Under the pieces are notes generated by a model. That model did not search any database, was not told the DNA's origin, and was given only the letters and a program-made list of their open reading frames with translations. A stretch of DNA of 32,911 nucleotides. Origin: an uncultured Prevotella sp. GTDB lineage: Bacteria > Bacteroidota > Bacteroidia > Bacteroidales > Bacteroidaceae. The stretch is taken from the NCBI GenBank assembly GCA_905373605.1, contig CAJPTO010000005.1:1-32911 (forward strand), in the 5' to 3' direction. Positions within the stretch are counted from its first letter, which is position 1. Each line of letters opens with the position of its first letter. The translations under genes and the position numbers were made by a program. Below are positions 16,724 to 24,603 of the stretch, one piece after another.

Positions 16724-17458
16724 CTATTTTGTTGCCAGGTACATGGTGCAGATTCCGAAAGTAAGTCGTTTGAAATTCACCGTTTCGAAACCCGCTTTCT
16801 TGAGAATTCCGACCATCGTTTCGCCTTGTGGAAAGGCTTCGACGGTGCTGATGAGATAGCGATAAGCCCCCTTATCCTTCGACACCAGTCGCGCATAAAT
16901 TGGGAGAATGGTATGCGAATACACCTTGAAGAGCATCGACATGGGGAAACGTTTGGGGGCGGAGAGTTCCACGATGCTCAGATGTCCCCCCTTGCGGAGC
17001 ACGCGATGCAGTTCGCGCAGGCACTTGTCCAGGTCCTTGAAGTTGCGTATGCCGAACGCTGCTGTCACGGCATCGAAGCTGTTTTCTGGGAAAGTGAGGT
17101 TCATGCAGTCTTCTTTCATGAACGACACCACCTTTCCCAGCCCAGCCGTTTCCACCTTCTTACGCCCAATTTCCATCATGCCTTCAGAGATGTCTGCTCC
17201 GATGAGCAGGTCGGGGCGGAGCATTTGTGCCGCCAAGATGGCGAAGTCGCCCGTGCCGGTAGCGATGTCGAGCATTTCTCTGGGCTTGAAAGGCACAAGC
17301 TGCTTGATGGCCTTACGCCGCCACCGCTTGTCAATGTCTAACGAAAGGCGATGGTTAAGCACGTCGTAAGTGGGGGCAATGTTGTCGAACATCTTCTCTA
17401 CCAGCTCGCCTTTGTCGCCTTGTTGACCGTAGGGGTTTATCTCTTCTTGCTTATACAT
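16724..17458 (-). CDS. menG: Demethylmenaquinone methyltransferase
   Basis: This class I SAM methyltransferase of the UbiE/MenG family is 244 residues long. The N-terminal family signature MFDNIAPTYDVLNHRLSLDIDK is cut here to its core, FDNIAPTYDVLNHRLS. SAM motif I is DIATGTGDFAIL. The UbiE/MenG pair of signatures continues with VTAAFGIRNFKDLDKCL and VLRKGGHLSIVELSAP. I call menG rather than ubiE because anaerobic Bacteroidota use menaquinone, which is an inference from lineage and from the neighbouring aroE. The ATG at 17458 is preceded by about 480 nt of spacer that contains tandem array B. Confidence 0.94.
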   Translation of the reverse strand: MYKQEEINPYGQQGDKGELVEKMFDNIAPTYDVLNHRLSLDIDKRWRRKAIKQLVPFKPREMLDIATGTGDFAILAAQMLRPDLLIGADISEGMMEIGRKKVETAGLGKVVSFMKEDCMNLTFPENSFDAVTAAFGIRNFKDLDKCLRELHRVLRKGGHLSIVELSAPKRFPMSMLFKVYSHTILPIYARLVSKDKGAYRYLISTVEAFPQGETMVGILKKAGFETVNFKRLTFGICTMYLATK

Positions 17459-17621
17459 GGAGGATGTGTGCCATTAAATGGGTGCTTGTTAACATTTGGA
17501 AAAGCATGCACGGAGCTATATTTCCAGTGGTTATCTTGAATTGCAACGGAACTTGTATCGAAAAAGAATGTTGCTTGGGGGATGAACAATCCTTAAACGA
17601 TAGAGCTATCTTGTGCTGACA

Positions 17622-17775
17622 GCGTGAGTACCAGATGCTTGTAGTGTGAGTACCAGATGCTTGTAGTGTGAGTACCAGATGCTTGTAGCGCGAGTACCAG
17701 ATGCTTGTAGCATGAGTACCAGACGCTTGTAGCGCAAGTACCAGACGCTTGTAGCGTGAGCAACAGATGCAGGTG
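17622..17775. repeat. Tandem array B: six copies plus one decayed copy of a 22-bp unit
   Basis: Units occupy 17622-17643, 17644-17665, 17666-17687, 17688-17709, 17710-17731 and 17732-17753, with a decayed seventh at 17754-17775. Each unit has a 9-bp lead (G[CT]G[TC]GAGTA-like) and a 13-bp core CCAGATGCTTGTA or CCAGACGCTTGTA. The second and third copies are identical, and the rest differ at two to four sites. Copies differ mainly in the two bases before GAGTA and in the T/C of the core, and the array decays at the right end. The period is 22 bp, the same as array A. Confidence 0.92.
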
Positions 17776-17880
17776 TTGGCCAAACAAGGCCAGCGCATCA
17801 TCTTTGACAGACAGATCCAAGCCCATCCCTTTACACTCCTTTGCCGAAAGCATGGTAAAAAAAACAAGACTAAGCCCTCA

Positions 17881-17921
17881 TGGCACCATGCGCATTAACA
17901 TTCAAATGTGCCGTGGTGCCA
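17881..17921 (-). terminator. Possible terminator after purC
   Basis: TGGCACCA (17881-17888) and TGGTGCCA (17914-17921) form a perfect 8-bp stem with a 25-nt loop that can pair further inside (CATT with AATG). On the minus strand a T-run (complement of the 8 A's at 17857-17864) lies 16 nt beyond the stem, further than in a classic intrinsic terminator. The position, about 19 nt after the purC stop, suits termination. Confidence 0.5.
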
Positions 17922-17939
17922 CGAAGGCAAGTTGTTTTG

Positions 17940-18887
17940 TTAGCCTTTCGCCAAGTATTCCGTTACGTTCTTCTCGATGCGAGCGGCCAAGTCGGCTTCA
18001 TCGGTAGCCTTATTAAACCTCTCGCCTGTGATGTGCTCGTAGAGTTCGATGTAGCGGTTGCTCACCTCTTCTGCGTATTCATCGGTTATCTCGGGCATTG
18101 TCTGTCCGGGTTCGTTCATGAAGTTGTGTTCAATGAGCCATTGGCGCAAAAACTCTTTAGACAATTGTCGTTGCGGTTCGCCCTTGGCAAGCTTCTCTTC
18201 GTAGCCCTCAGCGTAAAAATAACGACTGGAGTCGGGCGTATGTATTTCATCGATGAGATACACCTTGCCGCCGCGCTTGCCAAACTCGTACTTCGTATCA
18301 ACGAGAATAAGGCCGTGCTTGGCCGCTATTTCCTGTCCGCGTGCGAAGAGTTTCCTTGTATAGTCTTCAATCACGGCATAGTCTTCGGCACTAACAAGGC
18401 CTTGGGCGATGATTTCCTCTTTCGAGATGTTGAGGTCGTGGCCTTCATCGGCCTTTGTCGTGGGTGTAACGATGGGTTCGGGGAAACGCTGGTTCTCTTT
18501 CATACCCTCGGGCAACTTCACCCCGCAGAGTTCCCTGCATCCTTCCTTGTAAGCGCGCCAAGCCGAGCCGGTGAGAATGGAGCGAATAATCATCTCAACG
18601 CGAAAGCCTTCGCACTTTAGGCCCACAGTCACCATAGGGTCGGGCGTTGCCAGCTTCCAGTTGGGGCAGATGTCTGCCGTAAGGTCAAGAAACTTGGCCG
18701 CTATTTGGTTGAGCACTTGCCCCTTAAAGGGTATGCCTTTGGGCAAGATAACGTCGAAAGCCGATATTCTGTCGGTTGCAACCATCACGATTTTGTCGTC
18801 GTCGATGTCGTAAACGTCACGAACTTTACCGTGATACACACTCTTTTGTCCAGCAAAGTGGAAATCCGTTTGTGTCAATGCTTTCAT
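17940..18887 (-). CDS. purC: Phosphoribosylaminoimidazole-succinocarboxamide synthase (SAICAR synthetase)
   Basis: This enzyme ligates aspartate to CAIR in purine synthesis using ATP. The 315 residues are typical of the longer PurC group, as in yeast Ade1 and Bacteroidota, against about 237 in E. coli. Motifs: KVRDVYDIDDDKIVMVATDR (20-residue ATP-grasp start), ISAFDVILPKGIPFKG, the GSAWRAYKEG substrate segment and the metal-binding LIDEIHTPDSSRY. It starts 28 nt after the phoH stop and probably shares the phoH promoter. The nearby purM is a separate transcription unit across array B and menG-aroE. Confidence 0.96.
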   Translation of the reverse strand: MKALTQTDFHFAGQKSVYHGKVRDVYDIDDDKIVMVATDRISAFDVILPKGIPFKGQVLNQIAAKFLDLTADICPNWKLATPDPMVTVGLKCEGFRVEMIIRSILTGSAWRAYKEGCRELCGVKLPEGMKENQRFPEPIVTPTTKADEGHDLNISKEEIIAQGLVSAEDYAVIEDYTRKLFARGQEIAAKHGLILVDTKYEFGKRGGKVYLIDEIHTPDSSRYFYAEGYEEKLAKGEPQRQLSKEFLRQWLIEHNFMNEPGQTMPEITDEYAEEVSNRYIELYEHITGERFNKATDEADLAARIEKNVTEYLAKG

Positions 18888-18915
18888 CTCTGTGTATGTT
18901 TATTATGATGTATCC

Positions 18916-19875
18916 TTATTCTTTATCCTTGTTCTTTTGCGCATCGTAATAGGCCTCGTAGGCGTTTACGATGCGTGTCACCAGCTTATGGCGCACGATG
19001 TCCTTTTGTTCGAAGCGCACCGTTGCGATGCCCTTCACGTCTTGCAAGATGTCCAATGCCACCTTGAGGCCGCTTTTCTGTTCCCTGGGCAGGTCAATTT
19101 GCGTTAAGTCGCCTGTAACGATCATCTTCGTGTTTGCACCCATGCGCGTCAAGAACATCTTTATCTGGGCCATCGTGGTGTTTTGCGCCTCGTCTAAAAT
19201 CACAATGGCATCGTTAAGCGTCCTTCCTCTCATGAATGCCAGCGGCGCAATCTGTATCACATGCTTCTCCATCATGTCTTGAAGCTTCACGGCTGGTATC
19301 ATGTCTTCGAGTGCATCGTAGAGCGGTTGCAGGTAAGGATCTATCTTATCTTTCATGTCGCCGGGCAGAAAGCCCAGTTTCTCTCCCGCTTCCACGGCCG
19401 GCCTGCTTAGGATAATCTTCTTGGCCGTCTTTTCCTTCAGGGCTTTCACCGCCAATGCAATGCTCAAGTAAGTTTTCCCTGTACCAGCGGGGCCAACAGC
19501 AAACACAAGGTCGTGCCGTTCGTAGGCATCCACCAGCCGCTGTTGGTTTTCGCTTCTGCTCTTGATGGGCTTTCCTGTGATGTTATACACAATAACACCT
19601 TTGATGGCGTCGGCCTTGGTGCGCTTGCCTTTGATGATGTCGAGGATGTCTTCCTCTCCGATGGCGTTGTATTTAAGGATGTGCTTCCTTATGTCTTCGG
19701 CCTTCTCTTCAAAGGCAGCCATCTCTTCCTCATCGCCCAGCACACGCACAACATTGTCGCGAGCAACGATGCGCAATTTGGGGAACAGCGACTTTATCAT
19801 TTGCAGATGACCATTGTTCACCCCATAAAACATTACGGGGTCGATGTCTTCTAATACAATATGCTTCTCTACCAA
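18916..19875 (-). CDS. phoH: PhoH-family ATPase
   Basis: This 319-residue cytoplasmic P-loop protein of the PhoH family has a KH-like N-terminal part followed by a RecA-like ATPase domain. Walker A is GPAGTGKT (128-135), Walker B is AIVILDEAQNTT, and the motif RPAVEAGEKLGFLPGDMKDK lies between them. The start codon is TTG at 19875: the frame is closed by a stop upstream with no ATG, and the first residues, MVEKHIVLEDIDPVMFYGVN, match the family N-terminus as I remember it. Relatives have been linked to RNA handling and phosphate stress, but the biochemical role is uncertain. The leader from the promoter at 19906-19935 is only about 25 nt. purC follows 28 nt after its stop. Confidence 0.93.
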   Translation of the reverse strand: MVEKHIVLEDIDPVMFYGVNNGHLQMIKSLFPKLRIVARDNVVRVLGDEEEMAAFEEKAEDIRKHILKYNAIGEEDILDIIKGKRTKADAIKGVIVYNITGKPIKSRSENQQRLVDAYERHDLVFAVGPAGTGKTYLSIALAVKALKEKTAKKIILSRPAVEAGEKLGFLPGDMKDKIDPYLQPLYDALEDMIPAVKLQDMMEKHVIQIAPLAFMRGRTLNDAIVILDEAQNTTMAQIKMFLTRMGANTKMIVTGDLTQIDLPREQKSGLKVALDILQDVKGIATVRFEQKDIVRHKLVTRIVNAYEAYYDAQKNKDKE

Positions 19876-19905
19876 TGTCGTAATTCCTAAAATATAATAT
19901 TAGTG

Positions 19906-19935
19906 CAAAATTACAAAAACCTTTCCATAACCCAA
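19906..19935 (-). promoter_or_regulatory. Bacteroidota-type promoter for phoH-purC
   Basis: On the minus strand TTG (19933-19935) is followed after 19 nt by TAATTTTG (19906-19913), a full consensus match. It supports the TTG start of phoH at 19875, since no alternative start lies between the promoter and that codon. Confidence 0.75.
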
Positions 19936-19945
19936 CACTTTTTTC

Positions 19946-19953
19946 TATCTTTG
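19946..19953 (+). promoter_or_regulatory. -7 box of the divergent DUF5715 gene
   Basis: TATCTTTG matches TAnnTTTG and lies 22 nt upstream of the ATG at 19976. At the -33 position only a TTT (19922-19924, 21 nt away) is seen, so the upstream half is imperfect. It faces away from the phoH promoter, and the two overlap within 50 bp. Confidence 0.55.
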
Positions 19954-19975
19954 TGGCGCAATTAAACGTTTTTCA

Positions 19976-20779
19976 ATGAGATTGACAAAGAACCAGTTTT
20001 TAAAGGCTTTCGCCGCAACGATTGTTTTGCTGGCTTTGGTCAGGGCAGTGTTCCCTTCCATTGCCAAGCCAGCCGACAAAAGCGAAAAGAACGAAGCAAA
20101 GGAGCAAGGCATCAATGAAGATGCCGAAAGACACGCACGTGCCGCCTCCCAACCTGTGGACGGGAATATTGCCAAACTGAAATTTTTCAAGGCCGATGGA
20201 ACACCCGTGAAAAACCGAATATTGAGTGTTCCCAACTTCTCCAAGGCTTTCCCCGACCTTAACGACGTACAGCTGGAGGTTGCTAATAAGTATGGTGTAA
20301 AGCCCGTTGCCGACCGCAAGGAGGCGGAAAGCAGAAAGATGGAACTGGTGTATATGGCCAGTAGTCCTTATTATCATGTTGACAAGCTCAAGAACAGCGT
20401 GCCTTATCTTGTGCCAAGGGCTGCAGTGTTGCTCAATGACATTGGCCGAAACTTCTTCGACAGCCTGCAAATCAAAGGCATACCACTGCATAAGTTCATC
20501 GTTACGAGTGTGCTTCGAAGCGAAGCCGACGTGGAAAAGCTGCGTGGCCACAATGGTAACGCATCTGAGAACAGCTGCCACAGGTTCGGAACAACATTCG
20601 ACATTGCCTACAACAGATACAAAACGGTGCAAGCGCCCGATGGTCCTGAACGCAGAAAGGTGAGAAACGACACCTTGAAATGGGTGATGAGCGAGGTGCT
20701 TAACGACCTTCGCCGAAACGAACGCTGCTACATTAAATACGAAGTGAAGCAAGGTTGCTTCCACATCACGGTGAGATAA
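19976..20779 (+). CDS. DUF5715 family exported protein with M15-peptidase-like metal site
   Basis: This 267-residue protein has an N-terminal hydrophobic segment (about 9-27, FLKAFAATIVLLALVRAVF) that should be a signal anchor or signal peptide, then a Lys/Glu-rich linker. The C-terminal half resembles peptidase M15 (VanX/VanY, D-Ala-D-Ala cleavage). SVLRS supplies an Arg (R181) like VanX R71. SCHRFGTTFD gives H202 and D209 with the HxxxxxxD spacing. CFHITV at the end gives H263. The catalytic Glu expected three residues before the last His is Gly here (QGCFH), so the zinc site looks present but the usual base is missing. The DUF5715 name is from recognition. It shares the plus-strand run with miaA and a PBP, which fits a periplasmic peptidoglycan role. 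Confidence 0.75.
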   Translation: MRLTKNQFLKAFAATIVLLALVRAVFPSIAKPADKSEKNEAKEQGINEDAERHARAASQPVDGNIAKLKFFKADGTPVKNRILSVPNFSKAFPDLNDVQLEVANKYGVKPVADRKEAESRKMELVYMASSPYYHVDKLKNSVPYLVPRAAVLLNDIGRNFFDSLQIKGIPLHKFIVTSVLRSEADVEKLRGHNGNASENSCHRFGTTFDIAYNRYKTVQAPDGPERRKVRNDTLKWVMSEVLNDLRRNERCYIKYEVKQGCFHITVR

Positions 20780-20830
20780 AATGCAACGAGCATCCCTCTC
20801 GCCACCGCCCTATATATAATAAGGAGTAAA

Positions 20831-21739
20831 ATGAAAACACTCATCGTTGTGCTTGGGCCTACAGGTGTTGGCAAAACAGCCCTCTGCCTGCAGCTTGCCA
20901 AACGCTATGGAGCAGACATCATCAGTGCCGACTCGCGCCAAATGTTTGCCCAACTGCCCATTGGCACCGCCGCTGCCACGCCCGAAGAGCAACAACAAGC
21001 CACACATCACTTTGTTGGCAACCTCAAACTCGACGACTATTACAGTGCTTCGCGCTTCGAAACAGACGCACTCGCCCTTCTAAACCTGCTCTTCGAAAGG
21101 GGCGACGTGGTGCTAATGACGGGCGGAAGCATGATGTATATCGATGCCCTTTGCCACGGCATAGACGACATTCCCACCATTGACGACGCCACACGCCAAC
21201 AGGTTAAGGTCGTTCTCGAACAGCAAGGACTGCCAGCACTCGTAGAGTTGCTCAAGCAATTAGACCCCGAACACCATGCCATTGTAGACAAACAAAACCC
21301 ACGAAGGGTGTGCCATGCCGTCGAAATATGCCTGATGACAGGCAACACATACACCTCTTACCGAAAAAAAGAACGCAAACAACGGCCTTTCAACATCATT
21401 AAGATTGGCCTTAACCGCCCCCGCGAAGAACTTTATGAGCGCATCAACCAACGTGTGTTGCAGATGATGGCCAATGGTTTGGAGCAAGAGGCGCGCCGCG
21501 TCTATCCACTTCGCGGCCTCAACTCGCTCAACACCGTGGGTTATAAGGAGCTTTTCGCCCATTTCGATGGCACAATCCCCCTGGAAGAAGCCGTCAGGCA
21601 GATACAATCCAACACGCGCCGTTACATGCGCAAACAGCTCACCTGGTTTAAGAAAGACCCAGAAATAACCTGGTTTCACCCCGACAACATGGAAGAAATA
21701 ACAAATTATATCGACACTTTTGTCGGGTTAACAGATTAA
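20831..21739 (+). CDS. miaA: tRNA dimethylallyltransferase
   Basis: This enzyme adds dimethylallyl to N6 of A37 in tRNAs reading UNN codons. The 302 residues are of usual length. Motifs: P-loop GPTGVGKT (9-16), ISADSRQMFAQLPIGTA with the catalytic Asp, LMTGGSMMYIDALCHGID, and QNPRRVCHAVEI. The tRNA-binding ending is NTRRYMRKQLTWFKKDP. An AAGGAGT sits 4 nt before the ATG, an unusually strong Shine-Dalgarno for this phylum. It follows the DUF5715 gene by 51 nt. Confidence 0.96.
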   Translation: MKTLIVVLGPTGVGKTALCLQLAKRYGADIISADSRQMFAQLPIGTAAATPEEQQQATHHFVGNLKLDDYYSASRFETDALALLNLLFERGDVVLMTGGSMMYIDALCHGIDDIPTIDDATRQQVKVVLEQQGLPALVELLKQLDPEHHAIVDKQNPRRVCHAVEICLMTGNTYTSYRKKERKQRPFNIIKIGLNRPREELYERINQRVLQMMANGLEQEARRVYPLRGLNSLNTVGYKELFAHFDGTIPLEEAVRQIQSNTRRYMRKQLTWFKKDPEITWFHPDNMEEITNYIDTFVGLTD

Positions 21740-21752
21740 TTACGTAATTTTG
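21718..21752 (+). promoter_or_regulatory. Candidate promoter for the class A PBP
   Basis: TTTTG (21718-21722) and TAATTTTG (21745-21752) are separated by 22 nt, slightly long. The -7 box overlaps the miaA stop and covers the TTG at 21750 that opens the PBP frame, which argues against that TTG and for the ATG at 21906, giving a leader of about 150 nt. Confidence 0.5.
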
Positions 21753-21905
21753 CAAAAGGCAAACCGCACCTTGCACCGGCTTTTTAAGGGCAGGCGAGGC
21801 GAGGCGAGTTATGCCAAACAACAAGAAGAACACAAAACCTGCAAGCCCGCTACAACAAGCAGCACGGCAAAGGCGTTGTCTTCTAAACCAACCAACAAAG
21901 TGATT

Positions 21906-24389
21906 ATGCGAAAGAAAATCATTCAAGGCGCGCAATGGTGCGCAACGAAGTTAAAGGCATTTTGGAAATGGTACAAAGGTCTGTACGTTGGCCGCAAGTG
22001 GTATTTCAAAACCGGCGTGGTCATCGCTTCTACCATTGTGGCTTTCTTTGTCTATCTGGGAATGGTAGACATGAATTTCCTTTGGCTTTTCGGGAAGTCG
22101 CCCGGATGGTCCACCATTAACAACCCCATTTCTGCACAAGCGTCTGAGATATATAGTGCTGACGGTAAGCTCATCGGCAAATATTTCAACGAAAACCGCA
22201 CGCCTGTGGCCTACGATGACGTTAACCCCATCTTTTGGAACACGCTCATCGACACTGAAGACGAACGTTTCTACAGCCATTGGGGCGTAGACCCCATCGG
22301 CATGTTCGCTGCTGCCAAGGATGCCATCACCAAAGGCGATGGCCGCGGCGCATCTACAATCACCCAACAGCTGGCCAAAAACCTCTTTCGCGTGCGCACC
22401 GAGTATTCCACTGGCCTACTCGGAAAAATACCTGGCATACGTATGCTCATCATGAAAACCAAAGAATGGATTATCGCCACGAAGCTGGAGATGAGCTACG
22501 ACAAGAACACCATCCTCTCAATGTATGCCAACACGGTGGACTTCGGCTCGTCGGCCTACGGCATTAAGACGGCTTGCAAGACTTATTTCAACACCACACC
22601 CAAGGAAATAACCGCCGAACAATCGGCTACGCTCGTTGGAATGCTTAAGGCCACCACAACCTATAACCCCATAACGCACCCCGAGAACAGCTTGAAAAGG
22701 CGAAACACCGTGCTGGCAAACATGGTTAGGCGAGGACATCTTAGCCAAGCCGTGTACGATTCGCTCTCGCAAATCCCCATTAAGCTGAAATACAGCGTAG
22801 AAACCAACTACGACGGTCAGGCCAATTACTTCAGGGAAGCGGTGGCCGACTATCTCAAAGACTGGTGCGAAGCTAATGGTTACGACCTTTACACCAGCGG
22901 TTTGAAAATTTATACCACCCTCGACACGCGCATGCAAAAATACGCCGAAGACGCAGCAACCAAGCAAATGCGGCAGGTTCAGCAAAACTTCAGGAACCAC
23001 TGGGGCAAAAACGACCCTTGGATTGACGAGCGCGGACGCGTCATACCCGACTTCATCGAGGGCATTGCACGCAAACAACCCGTGTACAATTGGTTGTTGG
23101 AGAAGTTTCCCAACCAACCCGACTCCATTACCTATTACCTCAACAAGCCACACAAGGTAAAACTCTTCGATTATGCCAAGGGTTCCATCGAAATGAACAT
23201 ATCCACGATGGACTCCATACGCTATATGGTGCGCTTCATGCACTGCGCTTTTGTGGCGATGGAACCACAAACAGGAGCTGTTAAAGCCTGGGTGGGCGAC
23301 ATCAACTTCGATTCGTGGAAGTACGACAAGGTTAAAGCCATGCGCCAACCCGGTTCCACTTTCAAGCTCTTCGTCTATACCGAAGCCATGAACCAAGGAC
23401 TTACGCCTTGTGACAAGCGTCGCGACGAATATATCTCGATGCAGGTGTACGACAAGAAGAAACAAGAGGTGGTTACATGGACACCTTCCAACGCCAATGG
23501 CTCTTTCTCGGGCGACTCCATGCCGCTGAAGGCAGCTTTCGCCAAGAGTGTCAACTCGGTGGCCGTGCGCCTTGGCCAAGAAATGGGCATCAAGCGCATC
23601 ATCGAAACGGCCGAGAAGATGGGCATCAAGAGTCCCTTGGAGGATGCACCCTCGCTGGCACTCGGCTCAAGTGACGTAAACCTGCTCGAACTTACCAACG
23701 CCTATTGCACCATTGCCAACGATGGCATGCACCACGAGCCTGTGCTTGTCACCCGAATAGAAGACAAGGACGGACGAGAAGTGTTCCTTGGCCCGGCTGC
23801 TTCCGAACAAGCCGTGCCTTATAAAAGTGCTTTCCTTGTGCAACAGCTGCTTATGGGCGGCATGCGCGAACCAGGTGGCACATCACAAAGCCTTTGGGGA
23901 TACGTAAGCGACTATCGCGACACCGACTTCGGCGGCAAAACAGGAACATCCAACAACCATTCCGATGCATGGTTCATGGGTGTTAGCCCCAAACTCGTGG
24001 TTGGAGCATGGGTTGGCGGCGAATATCGAAGCATACACTTCCGCACTGGCGCACTGGGACAGGGCAGCCGCACGGCATTGCCCATCTGCGGATACTTTCT
24101 ACAAGCAGTGTTCCGCGACCCAGCTTTCAAGAATTATCACGCCAAATTCGGAAAACCCCGCGATGCCGACATAACACGCGACATGTACTTGTGCGACAGT
24201 TACTATCCGCGAGCCAAAAACGACACCACTGAAACCGACAGTGCCGGGGGCGAGGGCATCGTCATACTAGATGGCGAAGGCAATCCAATTAAAGAAATAA
24301 CGCCGCGCGACCTCGTCCCCACTGAACAAAACAACGAAAGGAAGCGGACAAGGCCAACTGAACAGCCGCTTAACCTTGACGAATTGTAA
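21906..24389 (+). CDS. Class A penicillin-binding protein (glycosyltransferase/transpeptidase, PBP1A-like)
   Basis: This bifunctional peptidoglycan synthase is 827 residues long from the ATG at 21906. One membrane segment (about 34-54) anchors it. The GT51 domain carries the catalytic Glu in TEDERFYSHWGVDP (117-130) and GASTITQQLAKNLF (148-161). The transpeptidase domain has all three penicillin-binding motifs: STFK (484-487), SVN (548-550) and KTGTS (678-682). The last about 60 residues are a low-complexity charged tail (TETDSAGGEGIVILDGEG and a Thr/Arg-rich end). The open frame could extend 52 codons to a TTG at 21750, but that TTG sits within a promoter box. I leave the symbol blank because mrcA or ponA naming depends on lineage. 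Confidence 0.94.
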   Translation: MRKKIIQGAQWCATKLKAFWKWYKGLYVGRKWYFKTGVVIASTIVAFFVYLGMVDMNFLWLFGKSPGWSTINNPISAQASEIYSADGKLIGKYFNENRTPVAYDDVNPIFWNTLIDTEDERFYSHWGVDPIGMFAAAKDAITKGDGRGASTITQQLAKNLFRVRTEYSTGLLGKIPGIRMLIMKTKEWIIATKLEMSYDKNTILSMYANTVDFGSSAYGIKTACKTYFNTTPKEITAEQSATLVGMLKATTTYNPITHPENSLKRRNTVLANMVRRGHLSQAVYDSLSQIPIKLKYSVETNYDGQANYFREAVADYLKDWCEANGYDLYTSGLKIYTTLDTRMQKYAEDAATKQMRQVQQNFRNHWGKNDPWIDERGRVIPDFIEGIARKQPVYNWLLEKFPNQPDSITYYLNKPHKVKLFDYAKGSIEMNISTMDSIRYMVRFMHCAFVAMEPQTGAVKAWVGDINFDSWKYDKVKAMRQPGSTFKLFVYTEAMNQGLTPCDKRRDEYISMQVYDKKKQEVVTWTPSNANGSFSGDSMPLKAAFAKSVNSVAVRLGQEMGIKRIIETAEKMGIKSPLEDAPSLALGSSDVNLLELTNAYCTIANDGMHHEPVLVTRIEDKDGREVFLGPAASEQAVPYKSAFLVQQLLMGGMREPGGTSQSLWGYVSDYRDTDFGGKTGTSNNHSDAWFMGVSPKLVVGAWVGGEYRSIHFRTGALGQGSRTALPICGYFLQAVFRDPAFKNYHAKFGKPRDADITRDMYLCDSYYPRAKNDTTETDSAGGEGIVILDGEGNPIKEITPRDLVPTEQNNERKRTRPTEQPLNLDEL

Positions 24390-24603
24390 CGACGCACAAA
24401 AGAAGCAACAATGCCATAGAACTTCATCCAGTTGTCAACGCGTGGTGGGTTATCCCCATTTATCTCCAGCAATTAACGGTTTTTCTACACGATTGGCCGT
24501 GACAAACACGTTTCATATCAACAGGAAAAGACATACGGTGAAACACAACACCTCAAAACAAGGCTTTGATTGACACTTCCTAAAACTGATTTGACCATAC
24601 AAC

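Larger units (their letters stand above)
17459..17939. other. 481-bp spacer between menG and purC
   Basis: Besides tandem array B (17622-17775) and the dyad at 17881-17921, it holds about 160 bp between the array and the menG start (17459-17621) with no TAnnTTTG box that I can find. It also holds about 105 bp on the purC side (17776-17880) with an 8-A run at 17857-17864. Short minus-strand frames starting near 17853 and 17867 run through the array and encode repeat-derived text, so I do not call them genes. Confidence 0.6.

Noticed and set aside
17593..17853. Minus-strand 86-codon frame through array B
   Set aside because: Most of its text is translation of the 22-bp repeat in rotating frames. 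The N-terminal 30 residues are not recognised, so coding cannot be supported.
21750..21905. TTG-initiated extension of the PBP
   Set aside because: The TTG lies inside the TAATTTTG promoter box, so it would be upstream of the transcript start.
22518..23579. A 353-codon minus-strand frame
   Set aside because: It is antisense to the penicillin-binding protein, whose motifs are complete in the other frame.
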